This document shows positions 17,767 to 26,213 of a stretch of 64,000 nt of DNA, one piece after another. How positions within the stretch are numbered: position 1 is the first letter of the stretch; each line of letters starts with the position of its first letter. This DNA is from an uncultured Acidobacteriota bacterium (GTDB taxonomy: Bacteria > Acidobacteriota > Terriglobia > Bryobacterales > Bryobacteraceae), in the NCBI GenBank assembly GCA_902826685.1, contig CADEFT010000001.1, forward strand, positions 39,777 to 103,776, written 5' to 3'. The translations under genes and the position numbers were made by a program. A model generated the notes under the pieces. That model saw only the letters and a list, made by a program, of their open reading frames with translations. It was not told the DNA's origin and did not search any database.

Positions 17767-20475
17767 ATGCGATACGTGTGGGCATTTCTAGCCCTGCCCG
17801 CTCTGGCACAGGATCTCGAGGTCCGCGCTGGCCGCGCTCCGGCGGGCGGCACGGTTCAGATTCAGGTTTCAGGGCCCGGTCCCAATCTCCCTTCCACGGG
17901 GCGGCTGCGCGTCGAACTTGACACCAGGATCTTCGGGCAGGTCACCGGTGCTTCGGTGCTGGACTCCTCCGGTGGCGCCGTCAGCTATGCCACCGTCCAA
18001 GATGGCGGCGTTCAGTTGGAGTTCGCTTCCCGATCTGGCCACCAGAACGGATTGCCGCTGGCAGTTGTGACGGCCGTCCTTCGCGACGGCCTGGTGGAAG
18101 GCACAGAAGCTCCTTTTGAAGTCATACTCTCCGCCGATGGCCGGGAAAGTTCCGCCGTGGGAACGGTGGCAGTGGGCGGGAAGGCGTTTATCCGCGAGGT
18201 CACCAAGACTGGTGCTACGGTCACCGTGCTCGGTGGTGGATTCGAGCCTGATGCCATTGCCGCAATCGATGGCGTGACAGTGGCCCAATCAAGACGGGTG
18301 GGTGAGGACAGGATCGACCTTCTGCTCGGTGGGCCGGCGGAGATAGACGGTCATCGCATCACCTTGCGCACGGGCATGGAGGAGTTGGAGTTTCTTCCGA
18401 TTCTCAACGGGAAGCCGACGGAGGGAGTGTTTCTGACTCCGCCGCTCGGCCGGCTTACCGCGTTGGAGACCGGCGATCTCACCCGAAGGAGCGGATGGGT
18501 GGTGATTCACAACCCAGGTGCCGAATCCGCCGAGGTGGCGGTACAGACCACCGCTTTGCAGCTTTATTCCGTTCGAACGAATCGGGTGATAGCGCTTGAT
18601 CCGGGTGAAACGAAGACCGTGTCGTGGTCCATGGGTCCAACGGCGGGGCGTTTGCGGATCCTTTCTTCGCTGCCGGTGCGGGCCGGGATTGTGGGTATCG
18701 CGACTCTCACGCTGAGCGGATTCAGGCCTGGCGTCAATTTTCCCGGTTTCGCGCCGATCCGCATGGAACCACTCGCGGTGGAGGTGGCGCCGCGGGCGGT
18801 GCAGGTGGAATGGAATCGCGGTCTTCCGAAGCCCATCCGGGGCGCGTTATTACGGGTGGCGGGCGTGGAACGCTTTGCTCTCGAAGCCACCGGCGGCTCC
18901 TGGCTCTCGCCCGATCCGCGATCGGGTCCGGGCAACTATGTCATCGATCCCAGTGGCCTGGAGGAAGGTATCCATCGCGGATTTCTGGTCGTGAGGCCGA
19001 TGGTTTCCTACCGCGCCGCCTGGCCGGTGCATGTTCCCGTCACCTTGACGATCCACGCACATCCGAACATGGTGCCCATTTGCTGCGCCCAGTTTACCGA
19101 TGTAGGAACTCGGAGCGTTCGCATTCCCTTGGAAATCTTCCCGCGGGGATACGAGGTCCGGGCGCGGACGTATATGGGGGGCGATTGGCTTGCCGCCGCT
19201 ACCAGCACTGGCGACGGAACGATTGCCGTCGCGGCCAAGGCCCCGGAAGCGGCCCCAGGCTCGTTGGCCGGGCACGTGATCGTCCGGGACCCGGACAGCA
19301 TCGTTTACCTGCCCGTCACCTTCGCGGCCGGTGGCGGCGGGCCGTTGCGGACAGAGGTCAATGAGATTCAACTTCTTTCCGGCGTCGCGCTTGGCCAAAA
19401 CGTTCGCGTTTCGGCAAACTGCCAGGGCCAATGCTGGACGGTGGAGGCACAGACCGACTCCGGCGGCAACTGGCTAACGGCCGTGCCAACGCCGGCCGGT
19501 GCCACGGTGTCCGCCGACGTATCGGCGCTCGCTCCGGGCCTCTACACCGGCGTGGTTACGTTCCGGTATCAGAGCACCGTGGCGCAGGTGCCCGTCCTGC
19601 TGATGGTGCGGGCCGCCCGGCGCGGCCTCATCATCGCAGAACCTTCCAGCGTGCGTTCATGGAGCGGCGCCTCGGAGGCCAACGGCTCCGTCTGTATGCG
19701 GATCGACAGCGCCGTGACATCTGCCGGTTTCACCGCTACGGCGGAAGGAGATGGCAGTCCGTGGTTCACCGTGAGCCCTGTTGCAAGAACGGCGACGTGC
19801 TTTGGCGTTTCTTTCTCACCGGTGCCGCCGGGTACAGCTCCCTACAATGGCGAAATCACAATGCGGATGGCCGGGCAGAGTCTGAAGGTGCCGGTTTCGC
19901 TGATTCCGCCGCCGCCGCCAGTGCCGCCCGTGATTGCCCGTGTGCTCAACGCCGCTTCGTTCCAACTTGGTGCGATTGCACCTGGGCAACTGGTTTCTAT
20001 TCGCGGTCAGCGATTTCAGCCCGGCAGCGAGATCGCCTTTGACGGTATTGCGTCTCGTTTCACGACCCAGTCGGAAACGGAAGTGCTCGCTGTGGTGCCC
20101 GGAGCCATTGGCGGACGATTAAGCGTGGAGTTGCAGGTGGGCGAAGGGCGCACGACGATTCCCGTTGCCGCCGCCGCACCCGGCATCTTTACCGCCGGAG
20201 ACGTGGGACGCGGCGCCGCCGTTGGTGCCGTTGCCGCCCGGAATGCCCAGATCGAGTTCCGCGCAACTGGCTTGGGGACCGGTCCGGTTGAGGTTTGGAT
20301 AGGCGGCCTGAAGGCCCAATCGGCAAGCGTGACCGCCACTGACGATCCACTGACTGGCTGGCAGCACGTTCACGCCGTGGTTCCGGCAGAGGCGCCCACG
20401 GGAACGTCCGTGCCGCTGCAGGTGTGCTCCGCGGGTTACTGCAGCCAACACGGCGTCACCGCTGTCATCGAATAG
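17767..20475 (+). CDS. Large secreted Ig/BACON-like protein with Solibacter-type C-terminal domain
   Basis: A 902-aa protein with a short signal peptide (cleavage after ALAQ). Residues 20-150 resemble a cohesin-like or big-Ig beta domain. A central part of about 350-630 contains three BACON-like modules, each with a W-L signature (SWLSPDP, DWLAAATST, NWLTAVPT). After a Pro-rich linker (PPPPPVPPV) the last 180 residues have the pattern NAASF, GAIAPGQLVSIRG and APGIF typical of the TIGR03437 C-terminal domain, greatly expanded in Solibacter. The exact role is unknown; binding or adhesion at the cell surface is likely. Its stop is 4 bp from the stop of the convergent regulator gene. Confidence 0.85.
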   Translation: MRYVWAFLALPALAQDLEVRAGRAPAGGTVQIQVSGPGPNLPSTGRLRVELDTRIFGQVTGASVLDSSGGAVSYATVQDGGVQLEFASRSGHQNGLPLAVVTAVLRDGLVEGTEAPFEVILSADGRESSAVGTVAVGGKAFIREVTKTGATVTVLGGGFEPDAIAAIDGVTVAQSRRVGEDRIDLLLGGPAEIDGHRITLRTGMEELEFLPILNGKPTEGVFLTPPLGRLTALETGDLTRRSGWVVIHNPGAESAEVAVQTTALQLYSVRTNRVIALDPGETKTVSWSMGPTAGRLRILSSLPVRAGIVGIATLTLSGFRPGVNFPGFAPIRMEPLAVEVAPRAVQVEWNRGLPKPIRGALLRVAGVERFALEATGGSWLSPDPRSGPGNYVIDPSGLEEGIHRGFLVVRPMVSYRAAWPVHVPVTLTIHAHPNMVPICCAQFTDVGTRSVRIPLEIFPRGYEVRARTYMGGDWLAAATSTGDGTIAVAAKAPEAAPGSLAGHVIVRDPDSIVYLPVTFAAGGGGPLRTEVNEIQLLSGVALGQNVRVSANCQGQCWTVEAQTDSGGNWLTAVPTPAGATVSADVSALAPGLYTGVVTFRYQSTVAQVPVLLMVRAARRGLIIAEPSSVRSWSGASEANGSVCMRIDSAVTSAGFTATAEGDGSPWFTVSPVARTATCFGVSFSPVPPGTAPYNGEITMRMAGQSLKVPVSLIPPPPPVPPVIARVLNAASFQLGAIAPGQLVSIRGQRFQPGSEIAFDGIASRFTTQSETEVLAVVPGAIGGRLSVELQVGEGRTTIPVAAAAPGIFTAGDVGRGAAVGAVAARNAQIEFRATGLGTGPVEVWIGGLKAQSASVTATDDPLTGWQHVHAVVPAEAPTGTSVPLQVCSAGYCSQHGVTAVIE

Positions 20476-20479
20476 AGGA

Positions 20480-20863
20480 TTAGACGGCGATCAACTCCGG
20501 CATGAAGCCGCTCGAAAAATTGCGTGGCTCGCGGTAGCGCTGAAACCGGTACCCTACGCCGAAAATCGTCTCGATATAGGTCTCGCCGTAGGGCAGCAGT
20601 TTCTTCCGCAGGCGGCGTACATGCACGTCCAGTGTGCGGGTGCGGATGTCGCGGCCGTAACCCCAGACGCGCTCAAGCAATACGTCGCGCGGGACGATCT
20701 CGCCCGCGTTCTCCAGCAGCAGCGCCAGCAGCTCATGCTCCTTGCGCGTGAGCGTCACTTCGCGCAAATCGATGAACGCGGTCGTGCTGGTGAAGTCGAA
20801 CTCGAGGTGTTGATCCTTGTATTTCCGTTCCAACTGGGCGGACCTGGCGGCTGCTTGTAGCAT
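20480..20863 (-). CDS. Orphan OmpR/PhoB-type winged-helix DNA-binding protein
   Basis: A 127-aa protein that is almost only a Trans_reg_C winged helix: TRKEHELLALLLENAGEIV, then RDVLLERVWGY, then the recognition helix region TRTLDVHVRRLRKKL and the wing GVGYRF. There is no receiver domain and no histidine kinase beside it. About 30 residues precede the domain. It therefore cannot be controlled by phosphorylation of its own receiver. Upstream lie a PHO-box-like tandem repeat and a hairpin that covers its ribosome site, pointing to control of its own expression. Targets are unknown. Confidence 0.88.
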   Translation of the reverse strand: MLQAAARSAQLERKYKDQHLEFDFTSTTAFIDLREVTLTRKEHELLALLLENAGEIVPRDVLLERVWGYGRDIRTRTLDVHVRRLRKKLLPYGETYIETIFGVGYRFQRYREPRNFSSGFMPELIAV

Positions 20864-20867
20864 GTTG

Positions 20868-20891
20868 GGTATCCCTTTTTGGGGTGATACC
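20868..20891 (-). promoter_or_regulatory. Hairpin covering the ribosome site of the winged-helix gene
   Basis: On the minus strand the leader can pair GGTAT with ATACC and CCC with GGG around an AAAAA loop. The probable Shine-Dalgarno sequence AAAGGGA lies in the loop and 3' arm, about 8 nt before the ATG at 20863. Translation could be limited until the stem opens. The stem is short and the effect is inferred. Confidence 0.4.
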
Positions 20892-20930
20892 TAGATATTA
20901 CGTGCCAGAGGCCATTTCGTTCGGCTCCAG

Positions 20931-20950
20931 TTGTAAAAGAATTGTAAAAG
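20931..20950 (-). promoter_or_regulatory. PHO-box-like tandem repeat upstream of the winged-helix gene
   Basis: The minus strand reads CTTTTAC-AATT-CTTTTAC, two identical 7-bp half-sites with a 4-bp AT-rich spacer and an 11-bp period, the exact geometry bound by tandem dimers of OmpR/PhoB-family proteins. It lies 68-87 bp before the start and about 30 bp upstream of a TAATAT -10-like element (20895-20900). Autoregulation by the adjacent gene product is the simplest reading, but this is inference. Confidence 0.55.
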
Positions 20951-20978
20951 CTCGAACGGGTGTTAACTCGTTTGAGAT

Positions 20979-21362
20979 CTATTCGATAGGGAAGGGTCCG
21001 GTCTTGTCCAGGCGAAGGTCCCGGCCGTCGCCGTCCTCGACCCGGATCGAGTAGAGAACGGCCCGCACGGGATCGGACACGCGCAGGTGGAATTCGGCTT
21101 CCTCGTCCGGCTGGAGCAACTCCTCCTCCACGTCGCCGCGCTTGGTCTGCAGCAACTGCTTGTCGGTGCCGAGAAAGTCGACGAAGAGGCTGAGCTTCTT
21201 GACGGCCTTGGGGCCGGCCTTCAACCGGCCGTCCACCGAGACGTCGCCATTGGCGCGGCGGCAGACGATCTGCAGAATCGCCACTTCGGGCGGCTTGCCT
21301 TTTCGCGGAGCGGCGGCGCACAATGAGGCGAGCAATCCAAGAGCGTACCGTCGTTCCATCAC
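20979..21362 (-). CDS. Small secreted protein of unknown function
   Basis: A 127-aa protein with an N-terminal hydrophobic signal (LGLLASLCAAAPRKG). The rest is a charged, probably all-beta domain with alternating segments such as KKLSLFVDFLGTDKQLLQTKRG and EAEFHLRVSDPVRAVLYSIRVEDGDGRD, resembling a small Ig-like or FxLYD-type fold. I do not recognise a family. It is divergent from the asparaginase-type gene with only 32 bp between starts, so their promoters must overlap the neighbouring gene ends. Function not assigned. Confidence 0.65.
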   Translation of the reverse strand: MMERRYALGLLASLCAAAPRKGKPPEVAILQIVCRRANGDVSVDGRLKAGPKAVKKLSLFVDFLGTDKQLLQTKRGDVEEELLQPDEEAEFHLRVSDPVRAVLYSIRVEDGDGRDLRLDKTGPFPIE

Positions 21363-21394
21363 TCGACCAGAATACCATTTGAGGAGCGGAATTC

Positions 21395-22489
21395 ATGATC
21401 AGCAGACGCGGTGTTTTAGGAGCCGGAGCGGCTCTGGCGGCGGCACAGGCGCAAACGGGCGGGAAGACCATCGCGGTCGCCTCGTCTAATGGATTAAGGG
21501 CGTGCGCCCGCGCGGTGGAGATCATGAAGCAGGGCGGCGACACGCTGGACGCCGTGGTGGCCGGGGTCAACATTCAGGAAGACGATCCGGAGGACGATTC
21601 GGTGGGCTATGGCGGACTGCCCAACGAAGAGGGCGTGGTGGAACTCGATGCGTCGCTGATGCACGGTCCCACGCGCCGCGCCGGATCGGTGGCGTCGCTG
21701 CGCGGGATTCGCTATCCCTCGAAGATCGCCAAGCTGGTGATGGAGCAGACCGACCACGTCATGCTGGTGGGTGAAGGCGCGCTGCGCTTTGCCAAGGCTT
21801 ACGGCTTTCGCGAGGAGAACCTGCTGACCGAGAAATCGCGCCTGGCGTGGATGGTGTGGAAGCGCAGCCTGCGCGACGCCTCCGGCCATAACAACTGGAC
21901 CGATGGAGTGGATGCGCCGCCGGCGGAGAAAGCCGTCGCGGAGTTGAAGCGTGCGTTCCCGGACGTGAGCGAGGAACTGCTCGCCTATGCCTGGGATCGC
22001 GCGATGTATCCACCCACCGGCACCATCAACTGTTTGGGGTTGAACGCCAAGGGGGAAATCTCCGGTGTGACCACCACCAGCGGATTGGCCTGGAAGATTC
22101 CGGGGCGCGTGGGCGATTCTCCGATCATTGGGGCCGGGGTGTTTGTGGATCCCGATGTCGGCGCCGCGGGATCGACCGGACGCGGCGAAGAGAATATCCG
22201 CATCGCCGGCGCGCACACGGTGGTCGAGAACATGCGCCACGGCATGAGTCCGCAGGAAGCTTGCCTCGATGCGATGAAGCGCATCTCCAAGAACTATGGC
22301 AACGACCGCAAGCGCATGGAAAAGTTCGATATCAACTTCTATGCCCTACGCAAGGACGGAGCCTATGCCGGCGCATCGCTGTGGAGCGGAACGCGGAGGC
22401 CCGGCCAGACGCCTCCGCGGCGCAAGTTCACCGTCAACGATGGCGGCCAGAGCCGCTACGAGGATTGCGCGTTCCTCTACGAACGCTAA
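21395..22489 (+). CDS. N4-(beta-N-acetylglucosaminyl)-L-asparaginase / isoaspartyl peptidase-type Ntn hydrolase, Tat-exported
   Basis: A 364-aa Ntn hydrolase of the Asparaginase_2 family, which is made as a precursor and cleaves itself before a threonine that becomes the nucleophile. The likely nucleophile is Thr210 in PTGTINC, preceded by Gly as required. The segment GRVGDSPIIGAG (237-248) matches the substrate-binding signature of glycosylasparaginases, favouring this over plain asparaginase. The N-terminus MISRRGVLGAGAALAAAQAQ is a Tat signal, so the enzyme should act in the periplasm on amide-linked sugars or isoaspartyl peptides. Ribosome site GAGGAG. Its TAA overlaps the convergent clpV stop by three of four bases. 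Confidence 0.9.
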   Translation: MISRRGVLGAGAALAAAQAQTGGKTIAVASSNGLRACARAVEIMKQGGDTLDAVVAGVNIQEDDPEDDSVGYGGLPNEEGVVELDASLMHGPTRRAGSVASLRGIRYPSKIAKLVMEQTDHVMLVGEGALRFAKAYGFREENLLTEKSRLAWMVWKRSLRDASGHNNWTDGVDAPPAEKAVAELKRAFPDVSEELLAYAWDRAMYPPTGTINCLGLNAKGEISGVTTTSGLAWKIPGRVGDSPIIGAGVFVDPDVGAAGSTGRGEENIRIAGAHTVVENMRHGMSPQEACLDAMKRISKNYGNDRKRMEKFDINFYALRKDGAYAGASLWSGTRRPGQTPPRRKFTVNDGGQSRYEDCAFLYER

Positions 22490-25128
22490 CTCGAATAGGC
22501 GAACTTGCCATCCTCGCCGATGGACACGTTTACGCGCGCCAGCCTGCCGCCCTCGGCCATCGACGTCAACAACTGCCGGGAAATATCGGGCAGCAGGGAA
22601 TTGGTGAGGATGTTGTCCACGTTGCGCGCGCCGCTTTCCACTTCCGTGCAGCGGCGTGCCACTTCCTCCACCAGCTCCGGCGTGTAGGCGAGCTCGATTT
22701 TGTGGTTGTCCATCATGCGCCGTTGAATCTTGCCAAGCTTCAGGCGGATGATGCTCTTCAGCGCTTCATCGCGAACCGGATAGTAAGGGATGATGACCAG
22801 GCGGCCGAGGAAGGCCGGCTTGAACACCTTGTCGAGTTCGGGCTTCATCGCCTTGATCAGGCCTTCGGGGGAAGGCGCGGTTTCCGGATCGGCCACCAGC
22901 TTCATCAACGTATCGGTGGCGGCGTTCGACGTGAGGATGATCACCGTATTCTTGAAATCGATCTCGCGGCCTTCGCCGTCTTCCATCTGGCCCTTGTCGA
23001 AGACCTGGAAGAAGAGTTCCAGCACGTCGGGATGCGCTTTCTCCACTTCATCCAGCAGCACGACGGAATAGGGCCGGCGGCGCACGGCTTCGGTCAGCAC
23101 GCCACCTTCGCCGTAGCCCACGTATCCGGGAGGCGAACCCTTCAGCGTCGAAACCGTATGCGCTTCCTGAAACTCCGACATGTTGATGGTGATGAGATTG
23201 TGCTCGCCGCCATAAAGCATCGACGCGATGGTGAGTGCCGTTTCGGTTTTGCCGACGCCGCTCGGACCGACCAGCAGGAAGACGCCGATGGGCTTGTTGG
23301 GATCTTCAAGGCGCGCGCGGGAAGTGCGGATGCGCTGGGCAATGCCGCCTAGGGCGTGATCCTGACCGATGACGCGGGCGCCCAGGTGTTTCTCGAGCTG
23401 CAGCACCGTCTGCACTTCATCCCGCATCATGTTGCCGACCGGAATGCCGGTCCAGGCGGAAATCACTTCGCCCACCACCGAGCGGTCGACGGCGACGCGA
23501 ATCAGCGGCTTCTCCCCCTGCAAGGAGGAAAGCTCGGCATCGAGAGCGCCGAGCTTGGCGCGCAATTCATCGGGCGAGGCCGCCTTCTGGCCTTCAGGTG
23601 GAGGAGCGTTGGGATCTTCCAGGCGCAGGCGGATGTCGCGAATCTCGCTGACGATCGCCTTTTCCCGGTCGAAGCGCTCGCGCAGGGTTTTCAGCTCGGC
23701 TTCGACCTTGGCTTTGCGCTCGGCCATTTCCGCCAGACGCTCGGTGTGATCCATGCCGACGGCGACTTCGCGCTTCAACACGCGATCCTGCACGGCCATA
23801 TCTTCGAGCTCGCGCGTGGCGGCTTCGATCGAAGTGGGCACGGCGTTCTGCCCGAGGGCCACGCGGGCGCAAGCGGTGTCGAGGACGCTCACGGCCTTAT
23901 CGGGCAACTGACGGCCGGCCAGATAACGATGCGTCAGGCGCACCGCGGCATGAACGCCTTCATCGAGAATGCGCACTTTGTGGTGCTTCTCAAGCGCGCT
24001 CACGATGCCGCGCAGCATCACCTGGCAGACCTTCTCATCGGGCTCTTCCACTTTCACCACCTGGAAGCGCCGCGCCAGCGCCGCGTCCTTTTCGAAGAAC
24101 TTCTTGTATTCGGCCCACGTGGTGGCGGCGATCGTACGCAGTTCGCCTCGCGCCAACGCCGGCTTCAACAGGTTGGCGGCATCGTTCTGGCCCGCCTGGC
24201 CGCCCGCGCCGATCATGGTGTGCGCCTCGTCGATGAAGAGGATGATGGGCGTGGGCGACGATTTCACTTCCTCGATCAAACCCTTCAGCCGGTTCTCGAA
24301 CTCGCCCTTCACGCCCGCGCCCGCCTGCAGCAGCGCCAGGTCGAGCGTGCGGACATCGACGTTGCGCAAGGGAGGCGGCACGTCGCCCTGCACCACCCGC
24401 TGCGCGAAACCTTCGACAACGGCGGTCTTGCCCACACCCGCCTCGCCCGTCAGGATGGGGTTGTTCTGGCGGCGCCGCATCAGGATGTCGATCACCTGGC
24501 GGATTTCCACGTCGCGGCCCAGCACCGGGTCGATCTTGCCCTTGCGCGCATTTTCGGTCAGATTCACGGTGTATTGATCGAGATTGGGAGTCTTGCCGCC
24601 CGTCTTGGCGCGCGCTTCACCGCCCGCCGCCGCGGCCGCCGCCTGCGCCCCAACGTCCTCGTGCGAACCGGTGATGATGGCCGTCAGGTTCTTACGCAGA
24701 TCGGCCGCGTCGATCTTCTGCAGCTCCTTGAGATCCGATACCTCCCGCGCGAGTTTCTCATTCGCCACCAGCGCCAGGATGGAATAACCACTGCGGATCT
24801 GATGGCCGCCGTAATCGATGGAGCCGAGCGTCCAGCCTTCGGTCAACATCTCAATCAGCGAGGGATTGAAGGCCGGGGTACGCGTGTTGCCGCGCCGCAT
24901 CTTGTCGAGCGCATGACCGAGTTCGCTGGTAAGCCGCGACGGGTCCACGCCGTAGTGATGCAGGATGCGGGCGCAATCGGAGTCGGTGGCGTCGAGCAGC
25001 CGCATCAGGTAGTGCTCGATCTCGATGTCGAAGTGGGTGCGTGACAGGCACAGATTGGCGGCGCCGTCCAAGGTGGTACGGGTGAGGTCGTTGAGCTTTC
25101 CAATGAGTGATTTCAGGTTGACGCTCAT
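22486..25128 (-). CDS. clpV: Type VI secretion ATPase ClpV (TssH)
   Basis: An 880-aa Hsp100/Clp AAA+ unfoldase that disassembles contracted TssB/TssC sheaths for reuse. The N-terminal Clp_N domain (1-160) starts NLKSLIGKLNDLTRTTLDGA. The first AAA+ module has Walker A GEAGVGKT (about 228-235) and Walker B LFIDEAH. A coiled middle region (about 425-545) follows. The second AAA+ module has Walker A GPSGVGKT near 620 and VVLLDEVEKAHPD, and then ClpB_D2. The frame is open to 25503, but the ATG at 25128 has a strong AAGGAGAA ribosome site and overlaps the tssG stop by 4 bp. It is the last gene of the type VI block. Confidence 0.96.
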   Translation of the reverse strand: MSVNLKSLIGKLNDLTRTTLDGAANLCLSRTHFDIEIEHYLMRLLDATDSDCARILHHYGVDPSRLTSELGHALDKMRRGNTRTPAFNPSLIEMLTEGWTLGSIDYGGHQIRSGYSILALVANEKLAREVSDLKELQKIDAADLRKNLTAIITGSHEDVGAQAAAAAAGGEARAKTGGKTPNLDQYTVNLTENARKGKIDPVLGRDVEIRQVIDILMRRRQNNPILTGEAGVGKTAVVEGFAQRVVQGDVPPPLRNVDVRTLDLALLQAGAGVKGEFENRLKGLIEEVKSSPTPIILFIDEAHTMIGAGGQAGQNDAANLLKPALARGELRTIAATTWAEYKKFFEKDAALARRFQVVKVEEPDEKVCQVMLRGIVSALEKHHKVRILDEGVHAAVRLTHRYLAGRQLPDKAVSVLDTACARVALGQNAVPTSIEAATRELEDMAVQDRVLKREVAVGMDHTERLAEMAERKAKVEAELKTLRERFDREKAIVSEIRDIRLRLEDPNAPPPEGQKAASPDELRAKLGALDAELSSLQGEKPLIRVAVDRSVVGEVISAWTGIPVGNMMRDEVQTVLQLEKHLGARVIGQDHALGGIAQRIRTSRARLEDPNKPIGVFLLVGPSGVGKTETALTIASMLYGGEHNLITINMSEFQEAHTVSTLKGSPPGYVGYGEGGVLTEAVRRRPYSVVLLDEVEKAHPDVLELFFQVFDKGQMEDGEGREIDFKNTVIILTSNAATDTLMKLVADPETAPSPEGLIKAMKPELDKVFKPAFLGRLVIIPYYPVRDEALKSIIRLKLGKIQRRMMDNHKIELAYTPELVEEVARRCTEVESGARNVDNILTNSLLPDISRQLLTSMAEGGRLARVNVSIGEDGKFAYSS

Positions 25129-26213
25129 ATGCGTTCTCCTTGTCGATCTTCCAGTCGCAAAGTCGTTTCGTCGGGGTCGCGGCGCATGGGTGCGGTCTTG
25201 GCCCAGGTCACCCAGCCAAGACGGGGGCCCGAGCCGCCCGCATGCCCCAGCTCGCAAGGCGGCACTTCGTCGTGCCGCAGCACCAGTTGCAGGTCGAAGT
25301 TCAATTCGCCGTTGGCGAAGAACTGAGTCAGCGCCCGCAGGGGCCGGTAGGCGGTGCCGCCGGGCAGGAAATCCAGATACTGATCGAGGTTCAGTGGGCC
25401 GACGCGAACGCGCACACCCGATTGAGGATCCCAGATCTCGTCGCCCGCCACCGCCCCGATCCCCAATTGCTCCGAGTAACTGTCGGCTTCCTCGAAGCGG
25501 CACTGCGACGAGCGTTCGAGCGGATACCAGGCGCCGCGGAATTGCTCCACCTGTACGGGCACGTCGAAGTAATCGGAAAGAATCTGTTCGAGACCCAGCG
25601 TGGAGCGGGAGTGCAGCGCCAGCAGGCCCGAATAGAACACCAGCGAATCGTCGCGGACCTCCTGCCGTTTCTGCAGCCCGGGCGTGCCGAGGCCGATCAG
25701 GTGCAGCAGGTGGCGGGAGAGCCGGTCCACTTCGCCGCGCTCATAGGCTGCGTAGAAGCGGTATTTTTCCCACGCCTGGTAGTAGAGCGAGATCAGACGA
25801 TGGTTGAAGATATCGAGGAACCCGGCCAACGCCGTGTCGGGCACCGACGTTCCATCGGGCCGCTGCACGCGCACGCGCAGCCGCTGCATGATGTATTCGG
25901 TGTAGTAAAGCGGCAGCGCGCCCATGGGTCCGAACAGGCCCATGAAGTTGACGGTGACCGCCAGCGGCTTGTCGTCGTGCCATTGCAGGGCTTGAATCTG
26001 GCTGGCGGGAAAGGCGCTGGAAGGATTGGCGCCGAAACGCGCCACCTCGGCCATGGGCGGACCCTCGCGGCCCACCTTCTGGCGCCGCCCGAAGTCGCGG
26101 TGCAGGATGCGCACCGTCTGGAAGAAGTTAAACTCCCAGGGACGGTCCTTCAGCAAGGCGCGCAGGATGGGCTGGTTCAGATCAGGATCCGGTGTCCCGC
26201 TCGTGGCGGCCAT
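25125..26213 (-). CDS. tssG: Type VI secretion baseplate subunit TssG
   Basis: A 362-aa TssG (ImpH/VasB) protein. In the baseplate one or two TssG copies act with a TssF dimer and TssE to form wedge units around the spike. The family start is seen as PWEFNFFQTVRILHRDF, with NPSSAFPASQIQAL and the GLFGPMGALPLYYTEYI segment typical of TssG, and an acidic DQYLDFLPGG region near the C-terminus. It starts inside the end of tssF (37-bp overlap) and overlaps clpV by 4 bp, so the three are translationally coupled. Confidence 0.95.
   Translation of the reverse strand: MAATSGTPDPDLNQPILRALLKDRPWEFNFFQTVRILHRDFGRRQKVGREGPPMAEVARFGANPSSAFPASQIQALQWHDDKPLAVTVNFMGLFGPMGALPLYYTEYIMQRLRVRVQRPDGTSVPDTALAGFLDIFNHRLISLYYQAWEKYRFYAAYERGEVDRLSRHLLHLIGLGTPGLQKRQEVRDDSLVFYSGLLALHSRSTLGLEQILSDYFDVPVQVEQFRGAWYPLERSSQCRFEEADSYSEQLGIGAVAGDEIWDPQSGVRVRVGPLNLDQYLDFLPGGTAYRPLRALTQFFANGELNFDLQLVLRHDEVPPCELGHAGGSGPRLGWVTWAKTAPMRRDPDETTLRLEDRQGERI

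Noticed and set aside
23356..25044. Long plus-strand frame opposite clpV
   Set aside because: It is antisense to well-conserved AAA+ motifs and its translation has shadow-like composition.
25129..25503. N-terminal extension of ClpV
   Set aside because: It overlaps tssG by 375 bp and has no Clp_N similarity; the ATG at 25128 has an excellent ribosome site.
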